Positions 27,100-35,605 of a DNA stretch of 64,000 nt are shown here, one piece after another (positions within the stretch are counted from its first letter, which is position 1; the number at the start of each line of letters is the position of its first letter). The stretch comes from Stenotrophomonas sp. 24(2023). GTDB taxonomy: Bacteria; Pseudomonadota; Gammaproteobacteria; Xanthomonadales; Xanthomonadaceae. The DNA lies in the NCBI RefSeq assembly GCF_030913365.1, contig NZ_CP133160.1, positions 806,001 to 870,000 of the forward strand. Reading direction: 5' to 3'. The notes under the pieces were generated by a model. It had not been told where the DNA came from and did no database searches. It worked only from the letters and a program-made list of their open reading frames with translations. The translations under genes were made by a program, and so were the position numbers.

Positions 27100-27731
27100 A
27101 GAACGCCCCGATCGTCATCACCGGCCTGCTGGGCATCGCGCTCCTGGGCATCGGCAGCAAGATCGCGATCCATCATGCCGAGCAGCAAAGGGCACCGGTG
27201 GTGCCACCCAGACCGCCCTTGATCGATCCGCTTACCGGCCACGACCTCTCCGATGCCTCACCGGACATCGGGCTGCGTCTGGCCGTCGCCAATTACTCCG
27301 ATGATGGACTGGGCACCGTCTTCATCAATGGAACCTGGGCCGGCAGCATGAGACAAAACGCCAGCGGCAATCCATCCACCTGCTGCGTCTCCCTGCCAAG
27401 GCAATGGCAACCCGGGCTCAAAGTCTCCGTCGCCTATCGGACCAGCAGCATGTACCTCAAGGACAAGCGGAGCATTGCCGAGCGGGACATCCTTGTCCCG
27501 CCGTATCCGCCCTTCTTTGATGGCGACATCACCTTCCTGTATTTCCCCAACGACCAGATCCGCGTTGTCGTCTCCCCCATCCTGCTCGGCTACCCCGACT
27601 TCCCCTACCCGATTCCTCCGCCCGAGCTTGAGGATGAGACCGGCAGCCTCAAGGCATTCCTTGCAGAAACCCGCTGGACGGACCTGCAGCACCCGGCCGA
27701 CGGTCCATCATCAACGGACGGAGCACGCTGA
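27096..27731 (+). CDS. DUF3304-type protein 1 (probable Tle1 immunity protein)
   Basis: 211 residues. An N-terminal hydrophobic segment (VITGLLGIALLGIGSKIA) gives export or membrane anchoring and has no lipobox Cys. The DUF3304 core has RLAVANYSDDGLGTVFINGTW and the CC pair C96-C97 in TCCVSLPRQWQPGLKV. First of three tandem paralogues. In other T6SS cassettes proteins of this type lie next to DUF2235/Tle1 lipases and block them in the periplasm; that role is inferred here. Ends by TGATG overlap with paralogue 2. It differs most from the others in residues about 135-170 (FFDGDITFLYFPNDQIRVVV). Confidence 0.75.
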   Translation: MKNAPIVITGLLGIALLGIGSKIAIHHAEQQRAPVVPPRPPLIDPLTGHDLSDASPDIGLRLAVANYSDDGLGTVFINGTWAGSMRQNASGNPSTCCVSLPRQWQPGLKVSVAYRTSSMYLKDKRSIAERDILVPPYPPFFDGDITFLYFPNDQIRVVVSPILLGYPDFPYPIPPPELEDETGSLKAFLAETRWTDLQHPADGPSSTDGAR

Positions 27732-28369
27732 TGAAGCTGGCGTCTGTCCTCATTGCCTGTGTTCTTGGCCTGGCCGTGCTCGGCATCGGCAGCAAGATCG
27801 CCATCCATCACGCCGAGCAGCAAAGGGCACCGGTGGTACCACCCAAGCCGCCGTTGATCGATACGCTTACCGGGCGTGATCTGTCCCACATGCCGCCCAA
27901 TATGGGCGTCCGGCTGGCCATTGCCAATTACTCCGATGATGGGCTGGGCACCGTCTTCATCAATGGAACCTGGGGAGGAGGCATGGAGCCAAACGCCAGT
28001 GGTAATCCCGCAACATGCTGCGTCTCCCTGCCAAGGCAATGGCAACCCGGGCTCAAGGTCTCCGTCGCCTATCGAACCAGCAGCATGTACCTCCAGGACA
28101 AACAAAGCATTGCCGAACGGGACGTTATGGTTCCGCCCTATTCGCCATTCGTCGATGGCTTCATCTATTTCATGTACTTCCCCGGTGACGACCTCCGCGT
28201 GGTGGTAACGCGCATCGGCCTCGGCTATCCAGGCTTTCCCTTCGACATCGCCCCGCCCGAGCTTGAGGATGAGACCGGCAGCCGCAAGGCGTTCCTTGCA
28301 GAAACCCGCTGGACGGACCTGCAGCACCCGGCCAACGATCCATCATCAACGGACGAGGAAGGACGATGA
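27731..28369 (+). CDS. DUF3304-type protein 2 (probable Tle1 immunity protein)
   Basis: 212 residues starting MKLASVLIACVLGLAVLG, again a signal-anchor segment; the Cys in it is not in a lipobox. The core (AIANYSDDGLGTVFINGTWGGG, ATCCVSLPRQWQPG) is shared with its neighbours. Its mid-region (FVDGFIYFMYFPGDDLRVVV) matches paralogue 3, while its C-terminus (ELEDETGSRKAFLAETRWTD) matches paralogue 1. That is a mosaic at the DNA level and suggests recombination among the three. Overlaps paralogue 3 by 4 bases. Confidence 0.75.
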   Translation: MKLASVLIACVLGLAVLGIGSKIAIHHAEQQRAPVVPPKPPLIDTLTGRDLSHMPPNMGVRLAIANYSDDGLGTVFINGTWGGGMEPNASGNPATCCVSLPRQWQPGLKVSVAYRTSSMYLQDKQSIAERDVMVPPYSPFVDGFIYFMYFPGDDLRVVVTRIGLGYPGFPFDIAPPELEDETGSRKAFLAETRWTDLQHPANDPSSTDEEGR

Positions 28370-28965
28370 GACATGCCGCTTTTCTTATCGTCGGCATGCT
28401 GGGCGTCGCGGCGCTCGGCATCGGCAGCAAGATCGCGATCCATCACGCCGAGCAGCAAAGGGCACCGGTGGTACCACCCAAGCCGCCGTTGATCGATTCG
28501 CTTACCGGGCGTGATCTGTCCCACCTGCCGCCCAATATGGGCGTCCGGCTGGCCGTCGCCAATTACTCCGATGATGGGCTGGGCACCGTCCTCATCAATG
28601 GAACCTGGGCAGGAAGCATGAGGCAAAACGCCAGCGGCAATCCATCCACCTGCTGCGTCTCCCTGCCAAGGCAATGGCAACCCGGGCTCAAAGTCACCGT
28701 CGCCTATCAAACCAGCAGCATGTACCTCCAGGACAAACAAAGCATTGCCGAACGGGATGTCCTGGTTCCGCCCTATTCGCCATTCGTCGATGGCTTCATC
28801 TATTTCATGTACTTCCCCGGTGACGACATCCGCGTGGTGGTAACGCGCATCGGCCTTGGCTATCCAGGCTTTCCCTTCGACATCAGCGACCCCGGCGCAG
28901 AAGACAACGACGACAACATCGCGCGCTTCCTCGATCAGACCCATTGGACGGACCCGAAACCATGA
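28366..28965 (+). CDS. DUF3304-type protein 3 (probable Tle1 immunity protein)
   Basis: 199 residues starting MRHAAFLIVGMLGVAALG, shorter than its neighbours because the C-terminal tail is different (DPGAEDNDDNIARFLDQTHW). Core NYSDDGLGTVLINGTWAGS and CCVSLP are conserved. The TGA overlaps the ATG of the tle1-like gene (ATGA), so it is the closest partner of the effector and the best candidate for its cognate immunity protein. Paralogues 1 and 2 may protect against variant effectors from other strains. Confidence 0.78.
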   Translation: MRHAAFLIVGMLGVAALGIGSKIAIHHAEQQRAPVVPPKPPLIDSLTGRDLSHLPPNMGVRLAVANYSDDGLGTVLINGTWAGSMRQNASGNPSTCCVSLPRQWQPGLKVTVAYQTSSMYLQDKQSIAERDVLVPPYSPFVDGFIYFMYFPGDDIRVVVTRIGLGYPGFPFDISDPGAEDNDDNIARFLDQTHWTDPKP

Positions 28966-31139
28966 AGACATCGATCGCGCCAGCATGCCCCGATGCCCCC
29001 ACCACGCTCAACGACCGCGAGCGGGCACGGCAGGCCGGCAATGCCGTTGAAGCCGGCGGGCCCGGCTGCGGCATCGAACTCTATCTGGGGTGCTTCTTCG
29101 ATGGCACCCGCAACCACCGCGAGAACGCCATCGCCCGCGGCGACCACACGGAAAGCAATGTCGCCCGCCTGTTCGATGCCTTCAACAAGGATATCGACCA
29201 CCGCTACAGCACACGGCTGCATCGCTTCGCAAGCTATATCCAAGGCGTGGGCACCGACGCGCTGGACAAGACCGGCGACAGCGGCACCGGCTGGCATGCA
29301 CGGGCCGGTGCGGCCGCAGGCTGGGGCGGCGAGGGACGCATCAACTGGATGCTGATGGAAATCCAGAATCATCTGCTGTTCCATTTCCAGGCTCGAACGG
29401 TCACCGATCATCTACATGCTGGCAATCCAGTACCGACGGTCAGACGCATGAGCGCGGACATGCGCCTCACCCTCCAGGACGTGAAACGTCTGGCCAAGGC
29501 GGCCAACCTGCCGCTGGTCAATTACCTGGCCGTCAATCAGGGGGAAGCGGAAATCGCCCTGCGCAACTCGCTCAGTGGTGGCTTCTGGAACACGGTCAAT
29601 GCGCTGCGCCGGGTCCGCGGTACGCACCTGACCCGTGCCGACCATGCCGCACGCCGGCAGGTACTGCAGGAACGGCGGCATTTCCTTGCCGCCCAGGTGG
29701 CGCCTTTCCAGCAGCAGAATCCCCGCGTGGACCGCATCCGGCTGTCGGTGTTCGGTTTCTCGCGCGGGGCCACCGAGGCGCGCGTGTTCTGCAACTGGCT
29801 GGCCGATGCCTGTGATCCCGGTGCGGGCCCTCTGCGCCTGTGCGGCATCCCGGTACAGGTCGATTTCGTGGGCCTGTTCGATATGGTGGCCTCGGTGGGC
29901 GCCGCGCAGAGCTTCTTCGAGGATGTCTTTGCCGGGCATGGTGGCTGGGCGGCAGCGGAGGACCTGCGCATTCCCTCGGATGTCCGACGTTGCGTCCACA
30001 TGGTCGCCGCCCATGAAGTGCGCGGCTCGTTCCCGCTGGATCTGGTGCAGGGCGCCAACTGCGAACAGATCGTCTACCCGGGTGCACACTCGGATGTCGG
30101 CGGCGGCTACGCACCGGGGGAACAGGGGAAGTCACCGGACGATGCGGAGAAGCTGTCGCAGGTACCGCTCTGCCATATGTACCGAGAAGCGGTGGCTGCG
30201 GGTGTACCTCTGCTTCGATTGGAACAGATGCCTGTCGGCAGGCCACGGTCATACTTCAACGTCGCCCCCACCCTCCGCCGTGACTTCAACGCCTACCTGC
30301 AGGCCATGGCGCCGTTCACCGCAGGCATCACCACGAACGGCCGAGCGGAACGTACCGCAACGCTGATGTATGCGCACTACCGCCAGTATCTGCTCTGGCG
30401 CCGCCAGCACCTGGACACCTACTCAGCGCTGCCCTCCTTCCAGCGTGCGGCGCCGCAGGACCGCGCCGACCTGCTGGGTGCCAACGATGAGCTGCGGCGC
30501 GAGGCCCAAGGCATGAAGTACAACAATGCCACGGCGCGCACCCGTGCTGAACTGGCCGAGCCGACGCAGGCACATGGCATGTTGACCCCGCCGCCGTTTC
30601 TGGGCATCCCCTCGGTGGATTTCGTGCAGATGAAGCTGCGTGGCCACAAGGAGCGGCAGTGGCTGGACGCCCATATCGGCACGGTCTGGGAATCGGGGCA
30701 GCTACCGCCGGCCGCCATTGCGGCCCTGCTGGACGGCTACGTCCATGATTCGCGTGCCTGGTTCAAGCCCTTCGGCCTGGATGATGACGAGTGGCTGTTC
30801 GCCCAACGTCGCGAACACGAACATCATCGGGCCCGGATGCAGGCGCTGGACGAGCGGGAAAGGGCCTACCAGGCCCGCCGTGAGCGGGAGCAGGCGGCGG
30901 GCCGGCTGTTTGCCAACCGCGAGCCACTGCCGATGACAACCGCCGAACTGGAGGAGCTGACGGCCTGGCGCCGGGACCCGGACCTTACCGGGCAGGCGCT
31001 GCAGCGGGTTGGACGGGAGTATTACTGGCAGTGGGGGTACCTGCGCTGGCGCACCTGCTATCCCAGCAGCCCCGGCGAGGCGATCGCGACGCAGGCGGCC
31101 CGGCGGGTACCGGTGGCGAATACACATGCCGCCGCCTGA
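28962..31139 (+). CDS. Tle1-type DUF2235 phospholipase, T6SS effector
   Basis: 725 residues from MKTSIAP; a start six codons upstream is less likely. Family signatures: YLGCFFDGTRNHRENAI near the N-terminus, the nucleophile elbow GFSRG with Ser267, Asp307 in GLFDMVASVG, and YPGAHSDVGGGY with His376, fitting the Ser-Asp-His set of DUF2235/Tle1 enzymes. A long C-terminal part (about 420-725) contains a charged helical segment (ERERAYQARREREQAAG) that may bind VgrG or membranes. No signal peptide, as expected for a T6SS cargo. Tle1 enzymes attack phospholipids of rival cells. It is the last gene of the vgrG-adaptor-immunity-effector operon. Confidence 0.85.
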   Translation: MKTSIAPACPDAPTTLNDRERARQAGNAVEAGGPGCGIELYLGCFFDGTRNHRENAIARGDHTESNVARLFDAFNKDIDHRYSTRLHRFASYIQGVGTDALDKTGDSGTGWHARAGAAAGWGGEGRINWMLMEIQNHLLFHFQARTVTDHLHAGNPVPTVRRMSADMRLTLQDVKRLAKAANLPLVNYLAVNQGEAEIALRNSLSGGFWNTVNALRRVRGTHLTRADHAARRQVLQERRHFLAAQVAPFQQQNPRVDRIRLSVFGFSRGATEARVFCNWLADACDPGAGPLRLCGIPVQVDFVGLFDMVASVGAAQSFFEDVFAGHGGWAAAEDLRIPSDVRRCVHMVAAHEVRGSFPLDLVQGANCEQIVYPGAHSDVGGGYAPGEQGKSPDDAEKLSQVPLCHMYREAVAAGVPLLRLEQMPVGRPRSYFNVAPTLRRDFNAYLQAMAPFTAGITTNGRAERTATLMYAHYRQYLLWRRQHLDTYSALPSFQRAAPQDRADLLGANDELRREAQGMKYNNATARTRAELAEPTQAHGMLTPPPFLGIPSVDFVQMKLRGHKERQWLDAHIGTVWESGQLPPAAIAALLDGYVHDSRAWFKPFGLDDDEWLFAQRREHEHHRARMQALDERERAYQARREREQAAGRLFANREPLPMTTAELEELTAWRRDPDLTGQALQRVGREYYWQWGYLRWRTCYPSSPGEAIATQAARRVPVANTHAAA

Positions 31140-31245
31140 CGGTCGATGCCCGGCCGGCCTCGCCGACCCTAGCCCTGCTCCAATGTTGAACCGCGCCAGC
31201 CGCCGCACCGTGCATCCGCCCCCGGTTGCGGCTAAGGTATCGCCC

Positions 31246-31638
31246 ATGTCCGCCCTCTCGCTCCTGCTCCGGATCGTGTTGATGCTCAGCCTGTTGCTCA
31301 ACGGGCTGAACGCGGCGCTGGCCAGCGGGCACGAGGACATGGGCCGCATCACCGCCCGTATGCAGGGCATGGACCACGCCGGCATGGCCGACTGCCCCCA
31401 CCATGGCAGCGCCGGCATGACCGCCGACGAGGATGCCCCCGCGTCTGACGCCAGTGGCCATGACGCCCATGCCCAGATCAAGGACTGCATGCGCAGCTGC
31501 GCCCAGCACCCGTTGCTGGCGGTGCTGCCGCTGCCGTTCCTGGCCAGCCCCGGGCTGGCCCTGCCGCCGCCGGTGATGACCCGCGACGGCCTGCCCTCGC
31601 CGCCCCTGCCGCCGGCCTCACGCCCTCCCATCGGCTGA
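31246..31638 (+). CDS. copL: CopL-like copper-binding regulatory protein
   Basis: 130 residues. A hydrophobic N-terminus (ALSLLLRIVLMLSLLLNGL) is followed by a Met/His/Cys-rich middle (MQGMDHAGMADCPHHGSAGM, DCMRSCAQH) and a Pro-rich tail. The composition and the position 79 bases before copA match copL of the Xanthomonas copLAB operon, where copL is needed for copper-induced expression of copAB. The mechanism is not known from sequence. The ATG lies 107 bases after the T6SS effector gene, so a copper-responsive promoter probably sits in 31140-31245. Confidence 0.85.
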   Translation: MSALSLLLRIVLMLSLLLNGLNAALASGHEDMGRITARMQGMDHAGMADCPHHGSAGMTADEDAPASDASGHDAHAQIKDCMRSCAQHPLLAVLPLPFLASPGLALPPPVMTRDGLPSPPLPPASRPPIG

Positions 31639-31717
31639 TTCCACGCGTGTCCGTGCGCCCCGTGCGCACTGCGGCCGGCCGTCATGCCGGCGTTGCCTCG
31701 TGCCTGGAGTTTCCACC

Positions 31718-33520
31718 ATGAATACCCGTCTTCCCCCCGGCCCGGGCGTGTTGCCCGTGCCGTCCCGCCGCCGTTTCGTGCAGGGCCTTGCCGCCGGCGG
31801 CGTGTTTGCCGGCCTGGCCGGCCTCGGCGTGCCGCAGCGCGCCCTGGCCGCCGCCCGTCCGCGCCTGGTCACCGCGCCCCCCGTGCTCACCCAGACCCGC
31901 GTGGAACTGGCCATCGGCGAATCGGCAGCCAACTTCACCGGCCGCACCCGGCCGGCGATCACCGTCAACGGCAGCCTGCCCGCCCCCACCCTGCGCTGGC
32001 GCGAAGGGCAGACGGTGGACCTGTTCGTGCGCAACACCCTGCAGCACGACCCGACCTCCATCCACTGGCACGGCATCCTGTTGCCGGCCAACATGGATGG
32101 CGTGCCCGGCCTGAGCTTCAACGGCATCGCCCCGGGCGAGACCTACCACTACCGCTTCGACGTGAAGCAGTCCGGTACGTACTGGTACCACAGCCATTCG
32201 ATGTTCCAGGAGCAGGCCGGGCTGTACGGCGCACTGATCATCGACCCGCTGCAGCCACCGCCGTACCGTTACGACCGCGAGCATGTGGTGATGCTGTCGG
32301 ACTGGACCGACCTGGACCCCGGTGCGCTGTTCCGCCGCATGAAGAAGCTGGCGGCCTATGACAACTACTACCAGCGCACGCTGCCGGATTTCATCCGCGA
32401 TGTGCGCCGCGACGGGCTGTCCTCGGCACTGGCCGACCGCGGCATGTGGGGACGGATGCGGATGACCCCCACCGACCTGTCCGACGTCAACGCCAACACC
32501 TACACCTACCTGATGAACGGCACCGCCCCGGCGGGCAACTGGACCGGGCTGTTCCGCAGCGGCGAGAAAGTGCTGCTGCGCTTCATCAACGGTGCGGCGA
32601 TGACCTATTTCGACGTGCGCATTCCGGGCCTGAAGATGACCGTGGTCGCCGCCGACGGGCAGTACATCCATCCGGTGAGCATCGATGAATTCCGCATCGC
32701 GCCGGCCGAGACCTACGACGTGCTGGTCGAGCCCAGCGGCCAGGACGCTTACACCATCTTCTGCCAGGACATGGGCCGCACCGGTCACGCCGTCGGCACC
32801 CTGGCCGTGCGCCACGGCCTGCAGGCACCGATCCCGGAACGCGATCCCCGCGTCCTGCTGACGATGGCCGACATGGGCCATGACATGGCTCATGGATCAG
32901 GCATGTCGGGCCATGACATGGCGGGCATGGCAGGCATGGCAGGCATGGCCGGCATGGACCACAGCGCCCACGGCGGCATGGCGATGGGTGGCAGCGCGCC
33001 GAAGCACCCGGCCAGCGAGCGCAACAACCCGCTGGTGGACATGCAGAGCATGGCCAGTGAGCCGAAGCTGGATGACCCCGGTATCGGCCTGCGCGGCAAC
33101 GGCCGTGACGTCCTGACCTACGGCGCGATGCGCAGCCTGTTCGATGATCCCGATGGGCGTGATCCCGGCCGCGACGTGGAACTGCACTTGACCGGCCACA
33201 TGGAGAAATTCGCCTGGTCCTTCGATGGCATTCCCTTCGCCAGCGCCGAGCCGCTGCGCCTGAAATACGGCGAGCGCATGCGCATCGTGCTGGTCAACGA
33301 CACCATGATGCAGCACCCCATCCACCTGCACGGCGTCTGGAGTGATGTGGAAGACGCGCAGGGCAACTTCCAGGTGCGCAAGCACACCGTGGACATGCCG
33401 CCGGGCACGCGCCGCAGCTACCGCGTGCGTGCCGATGCGCTGGGACGCTGGGCCTACCACTGCCATCTGCTGTACCACATGGAAGCCGGGATGATGCGCG
33501 AAGTGAGGATCGAAGAATGA
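31718..33520 (+). CDS. copA: CopA, periplasmic multicopper oxidase for copper resistance
   Basis: 600 residues from MNTRLPPGPG, with a twin-arginine signal (PSRRRFVQGLAAGG). Copper ligands of the multicopper oxidase fold are all visible: HWHGILLPANMDG, YWYHSHS, then near the C-terminus MQHPIHLHGVW and YHCHLLYHMEAGM. A Met-rich insert of tandem GMAGMAGMA units (about residues 395-430) binds Cu(I). It oxidises or sequesters copper in the periplasm. Overlaps copB by 4 bases (ATGA). Same organisation as plant-pathogen and Stenotrophomonas copLAB operons. Confidence 0.95.
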   Translation: MNTRLPPGPGVLPVPSRRRFVQGLAAGGVFAGLAGLGVPQRALAAARPRLVTAPPVLTQTRVELAIGESAANFTGRTRPAITVNGSLPAPTLRWREGQTVDLFVRNTLQHDPTSIHWHGILLPANMDGVPGLSFNGIAPGETYHYRFDVKQSGTYWYHSHSMFQEQAGLYGALIIDPLQPPPYRYDREHVVMLSDWTDLDPGALFRRMKKLAAYDNYYQRTLPDFIRDVRRDGLSSALADRGMWGRMRMTPTDLSDVNANTYTYLMNGTAPAGNWTGLFRSGEKVLLRFINGAAMTYFDVRIPGLKMTVVAADGQYIHPVSIDEFRIAPAETYDVLVEPSGQDAYTIFCQDMGRTGHAVGTLAVRHGLQAPIPERDPRVLLTMADMGHDMAHGSGMSGHDMAGMAGMAGMAGMDHSAHGGMAMGGSAPKHPASERNNPLVDMQSMASEPKLDDPGIGLRGNGRDVLTYGAMRSLFDDPDGRDPGRDVELHLTGHMEKFAWSFDGIPFASAEPLRLKYGERMRIVLVNDTMMQHPIHLHGVWSDVEDAQGNFQVRKHTVDMPPGTRRSYRVRADALGRWAYHCHLLYHMEAGMMREVRIEE

Positions 33521-34554
33521 GCCGCCAGACCACGCTCGCCCACGCGCTCGCGCCCAGCCTGCTGGCCATCGCTCTGGCCGCCGCCGCCCCTGCGTGGGCG
33601 CAGTCCCATGCCGGCCATGACATGTCGACGATGGACATGTCAGGCATGGATATGTCCGGGATGGATATGTCTTCCATGAATGCGCAGGACGCACAGCAGG
33701 ACAGCGACAGCAAAGCAACCGCCGCGCCGATGGATCATTCGAAGATGGATCATTCGGCGATGGATCACTCGCAGATGGACCATTCAACGATGGACCATTC
33801 GCAGAGGGATCACGCCGCGATGGGCCACGCCCTGCCCGCCCCGACCGAGCCGCGCGAACCGATCCCGCCGGTCACGGCGGCCGATCGTGCCGCCGCGTTC
33901 CCGCCGATCGACCACGGTGCCATGCAGCACGCACCGGCGATCAACAGTCTGGTTTTGATCGACCGCCTGGAACAGTGGGACGGCAAGGATGCCAAGGGCC
34001 AGGCCTGGGAGGCCACCGGCTGGATCGGTGGCGACCTCAACCGCCTGTGGCTGCGCACGGCGGGGGAACGCAGTGCCGGACGCACCGAATCATCAGACCT
34101 GGAAGCCTTCTACGGCCGCGCCATTTCGCCGTGGTGGGACGTGCTGGTGGGTGTGCGCCAGGATTTCCGGCCCGGCGATTCACGCACCTGGGCGGCGGTA
34201 GGCCTGCAGGGCCTGGCACCGTACAAGTTCGAAAGCCAGGCCACGCTGTACGTCGGTTCCGGCGGCCAGGTCATGGCCAAGGCCGAAGTGGAGTACGACG
34301 TGCTGCTGACCAACCGGCTGATCCTGCAGCCGCTGCTGGAAGCCACCGTGGCGGGCAAGGATGAGCCTGCCCAAGGCATCGGTCGTGGCCTGAACAGCGT
34401 CGAAGCCGGCCTGCGCCTGCGCTACGAGGTCAGCCGCCGCTTCGCACCGTACATCGGCATCACCCACGAGCGCAGCTTCGGCAACACCGCCGATTACGCC
34501 GGCGACCATGCGCGCGACACGCGCTGGGTGGCCGGCGTACGCCTCTGGTTCTGA
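33517..34554 (+). CDS. copB: CopB, outer-membrane copper resistance protein
   Basis: 345 residues. A signal peptide (SLLAIALAAAAPAWAQS) leads into a Met/His-rich metal-binding region (MDMSGMDMSGMDMSSM, then five MDHSx units) and a C-terminal beta-barrel domain (about 130-345; FYGRAISPWWDVLVGVRQDF, ending VRLWF, with the terminal Phe usual for outer-membrane barrels). It probably traps copper at the outer membrane together with CopA. The metal-binding part is coded by a 15-base tandem repeat. Last gene of copLAB. Confidence 0.94.
   Translation: MSRQTTLAHALAPSLLAIALAAAAPAWAQSHAGHDMSTMDMSGMDMSGMDMSSMNAQDAQQDSDSKATAAPMDHSKMDHSAMDHSQMDHSTMDHSQRDHAAMGHALPAPTEPREPIPPVTAADRAAAFPPIDHGAMQHAPAINSLVLIDRLEQWDGKDAKGQAWEATGWIGGDLNRLWLRTAGERSAGRTESSDLEAFYGRAISPWWDVLVGVRQDFRPGDSRTWAAVGLQGLAPYKFESQATLYVGSGGQVMAKAEVEYDVLLTNRLILQPLLEATVAGKDEPAQGIGRGLNSVEAGLRLRYEVSRRFAPYIGITHERSFGNTADYAGDHARDTRWVAGVRLWF
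33631..33819 (+). repeat. 15-base coding repeats for MDMSx and MDHSx units in copB
   Basis: Three units of ATGGAYATGTCNNNN (33631-33675) and six units of ATGGATCAYTCNNNG type (33730-33819, the last, RDHAA, degenerate). They encode metal-binding pentapeptides. Copy number could vary by slippage and thus copper capacity. Not a CRISPR: there are no spacers. Confidence 0.85.
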
Positions 34555-34561
34555 CGTTGCA

Positions 34562-34587
34562 CGGGCCCCGGTGCATGCCGGGGCCCG
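34562..34587 (+). other. 10-bp perfect GC stem after copB
   Basis: CGGGCCCCGG-TGCATG-CCGGGGCCCG, 7 bases after the copB stop. No T tract follows, so it is a weak intrinsic terminator candidate or a REP-like hairpin that could stabilise the copLAB transcript end. Confidence 0.55.
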
Positions 34588-34621
34588 CTACACTGCGGCA
34601 CGTTTCATCGCAGGCCCTGTC

Positions 34622-35134
34622 ATGCCGCTGTCCATCCGTCGCGCCACCCTTGCCGATGCCGAAGCACTGTCGGCCATCGCCATTGCGACCTACACCGAAA
34701 CCTGGGGCGACTCCTACCCACCCCAGGATCTGCACGATTTCCTGCAGGCGCACTACAGCACGGTGCCACAGCAGCAGGAACTGGCCGATCCGCGCAGTGC
34801 GATCTGGCTGCTGCACGAGGGCGATGCCGTGGTCGGCTATCTGGCGGCCGGTGCCAACACCCTGCCCCACGCCGATGCGGCCGAAGGCGATATCGAACTC
34901 AAGCGGCTGTACGTCAGCGCACGCCACCAGGGCAGCGGCCATGGCGCGCGCCTGATGGACACGTTCATGGCCTGGCTGGACCATCCCCAGCGTCGCAGGC
35001 TGTGGGTCGGCGTGTGGGAGGACAACCTTGGCGCGCAGCGCTTCTATGCGCGCTATGGCTGCCGCAAGGCCGGCGAGTACGATTTCATCGTCGGCGCCAG
35101 CCGCGACCGCGAATTCATCCTGTGCCGGCCGTGA
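34622..35134 (+). CDS. GNAT-family N-acetyltransferase (paralogue of the gene at 57149)
   Basis: 170 residues. Starts MPLSIRRATLADAEAL and has the acetyl-CoA loop RHQGSGHGARLMDTFMAWL (motif A) and the C-terminal GVWEDNLGAQRFYARYG motif. The acceptor substrate is unknown. A second protein in this window (57149-57670) aligns over its whole length with the same ending (FYARYG...AGEY), so this is a small paralogous pair. No operon partner; the next gene is convergent with a 12-base gap. Confidence 0.88.
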   Translation: MPLSIRRATLADAEALSAIAIATYTETWGDSYPPQDLHDFLQAHYSTVPQQQELADPRSAIWLLHEGDAVVGYLAAGANTLPHADAAEGDIELKRLYVSARHQGSGHGARLMDTFMAWLDHPQRRRLWVGVWEDNLGAQRFYARYGCRKAGEYDFIVGASRDREFILCRP

Positions 35135-35146
35135 CCGGGACCTGGC

Positions 35147-35455
35147 TCAGAAATCGAACAGGTCCGACAGGAAGCTCTCTTTCTTTTTCTTCCGGTAGCC
35201 CTGGCCGGCGTGTCCACGCTGTTCCTCGTAGCGCTGGCCCAGGTGGCGGGTATCGCGGTGCTGCACGGCCACGGCCGGGGCTTCTGCCGGCGCGGTGCGC
35301 ACTGCGCTGGCCGGGGCAGCGGCAGAGCGCTCGATGATCTTGTCCAGTTCGCCCCGGTCCAGCCACACGCCCCGGCACTGCGGGCAGTAGTCGATCTCGA
35401 TGCCCTGGCGTTCGGCCATCTGCAGGTTCTGGGTCTTGCACACGGGACACAGCAT
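35147..35455 (-). CDS. TFIIB-type zinc-ribbon protein, function unknown
   Basis: 102 residues. CPVCKTQNLQ and DYCPQCRGVWLDRGELDKII give a CxxC-x19-CxxC zinc ribbon (zf-TFIIB-like family) with a helical tail; the middle is Ala/Pro-rich and the C-terminus is basic then acidic (YRKKKKESFLSDLFDF). Similar small proteins are widespread in Proteobacteria and uncharacterised. The start ATG is in a good position relative to the LCPVC motif. Convergent with the GNAT gene. Confidence 0.85.
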   Translation of the reverse strand: MLCPVCKTQNLQMAERQGIEIDYCPQCRGVWLDRGELDKIIERSAAAPASAVRTAPAEAPAVAVQHRDTRHLGQRYEEQRGHAGQGYRKKKKESFLSDLFDF

Positions 35456-35605
35456 CGGGTCACTCCCCTGAGGATTCGGCTCAGGGTAGCCGTTGCGCGC
35501 TGACTGCGCGGCAACCACCATGACCGAAGACCTACAGACTTCCGGCGCGTGCCGGCCGGATCGGCCCCGCGCAGACTGCGCAGGTCTCCCTGCCTGGGTC
35601 TGCCG

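Noticed and set aside
33730..33819. Possible CRISPR-like array in copB
   Set aside because: The 15-base units are contiguous, without spacers, and in frame; they encode MDHSx repeats.
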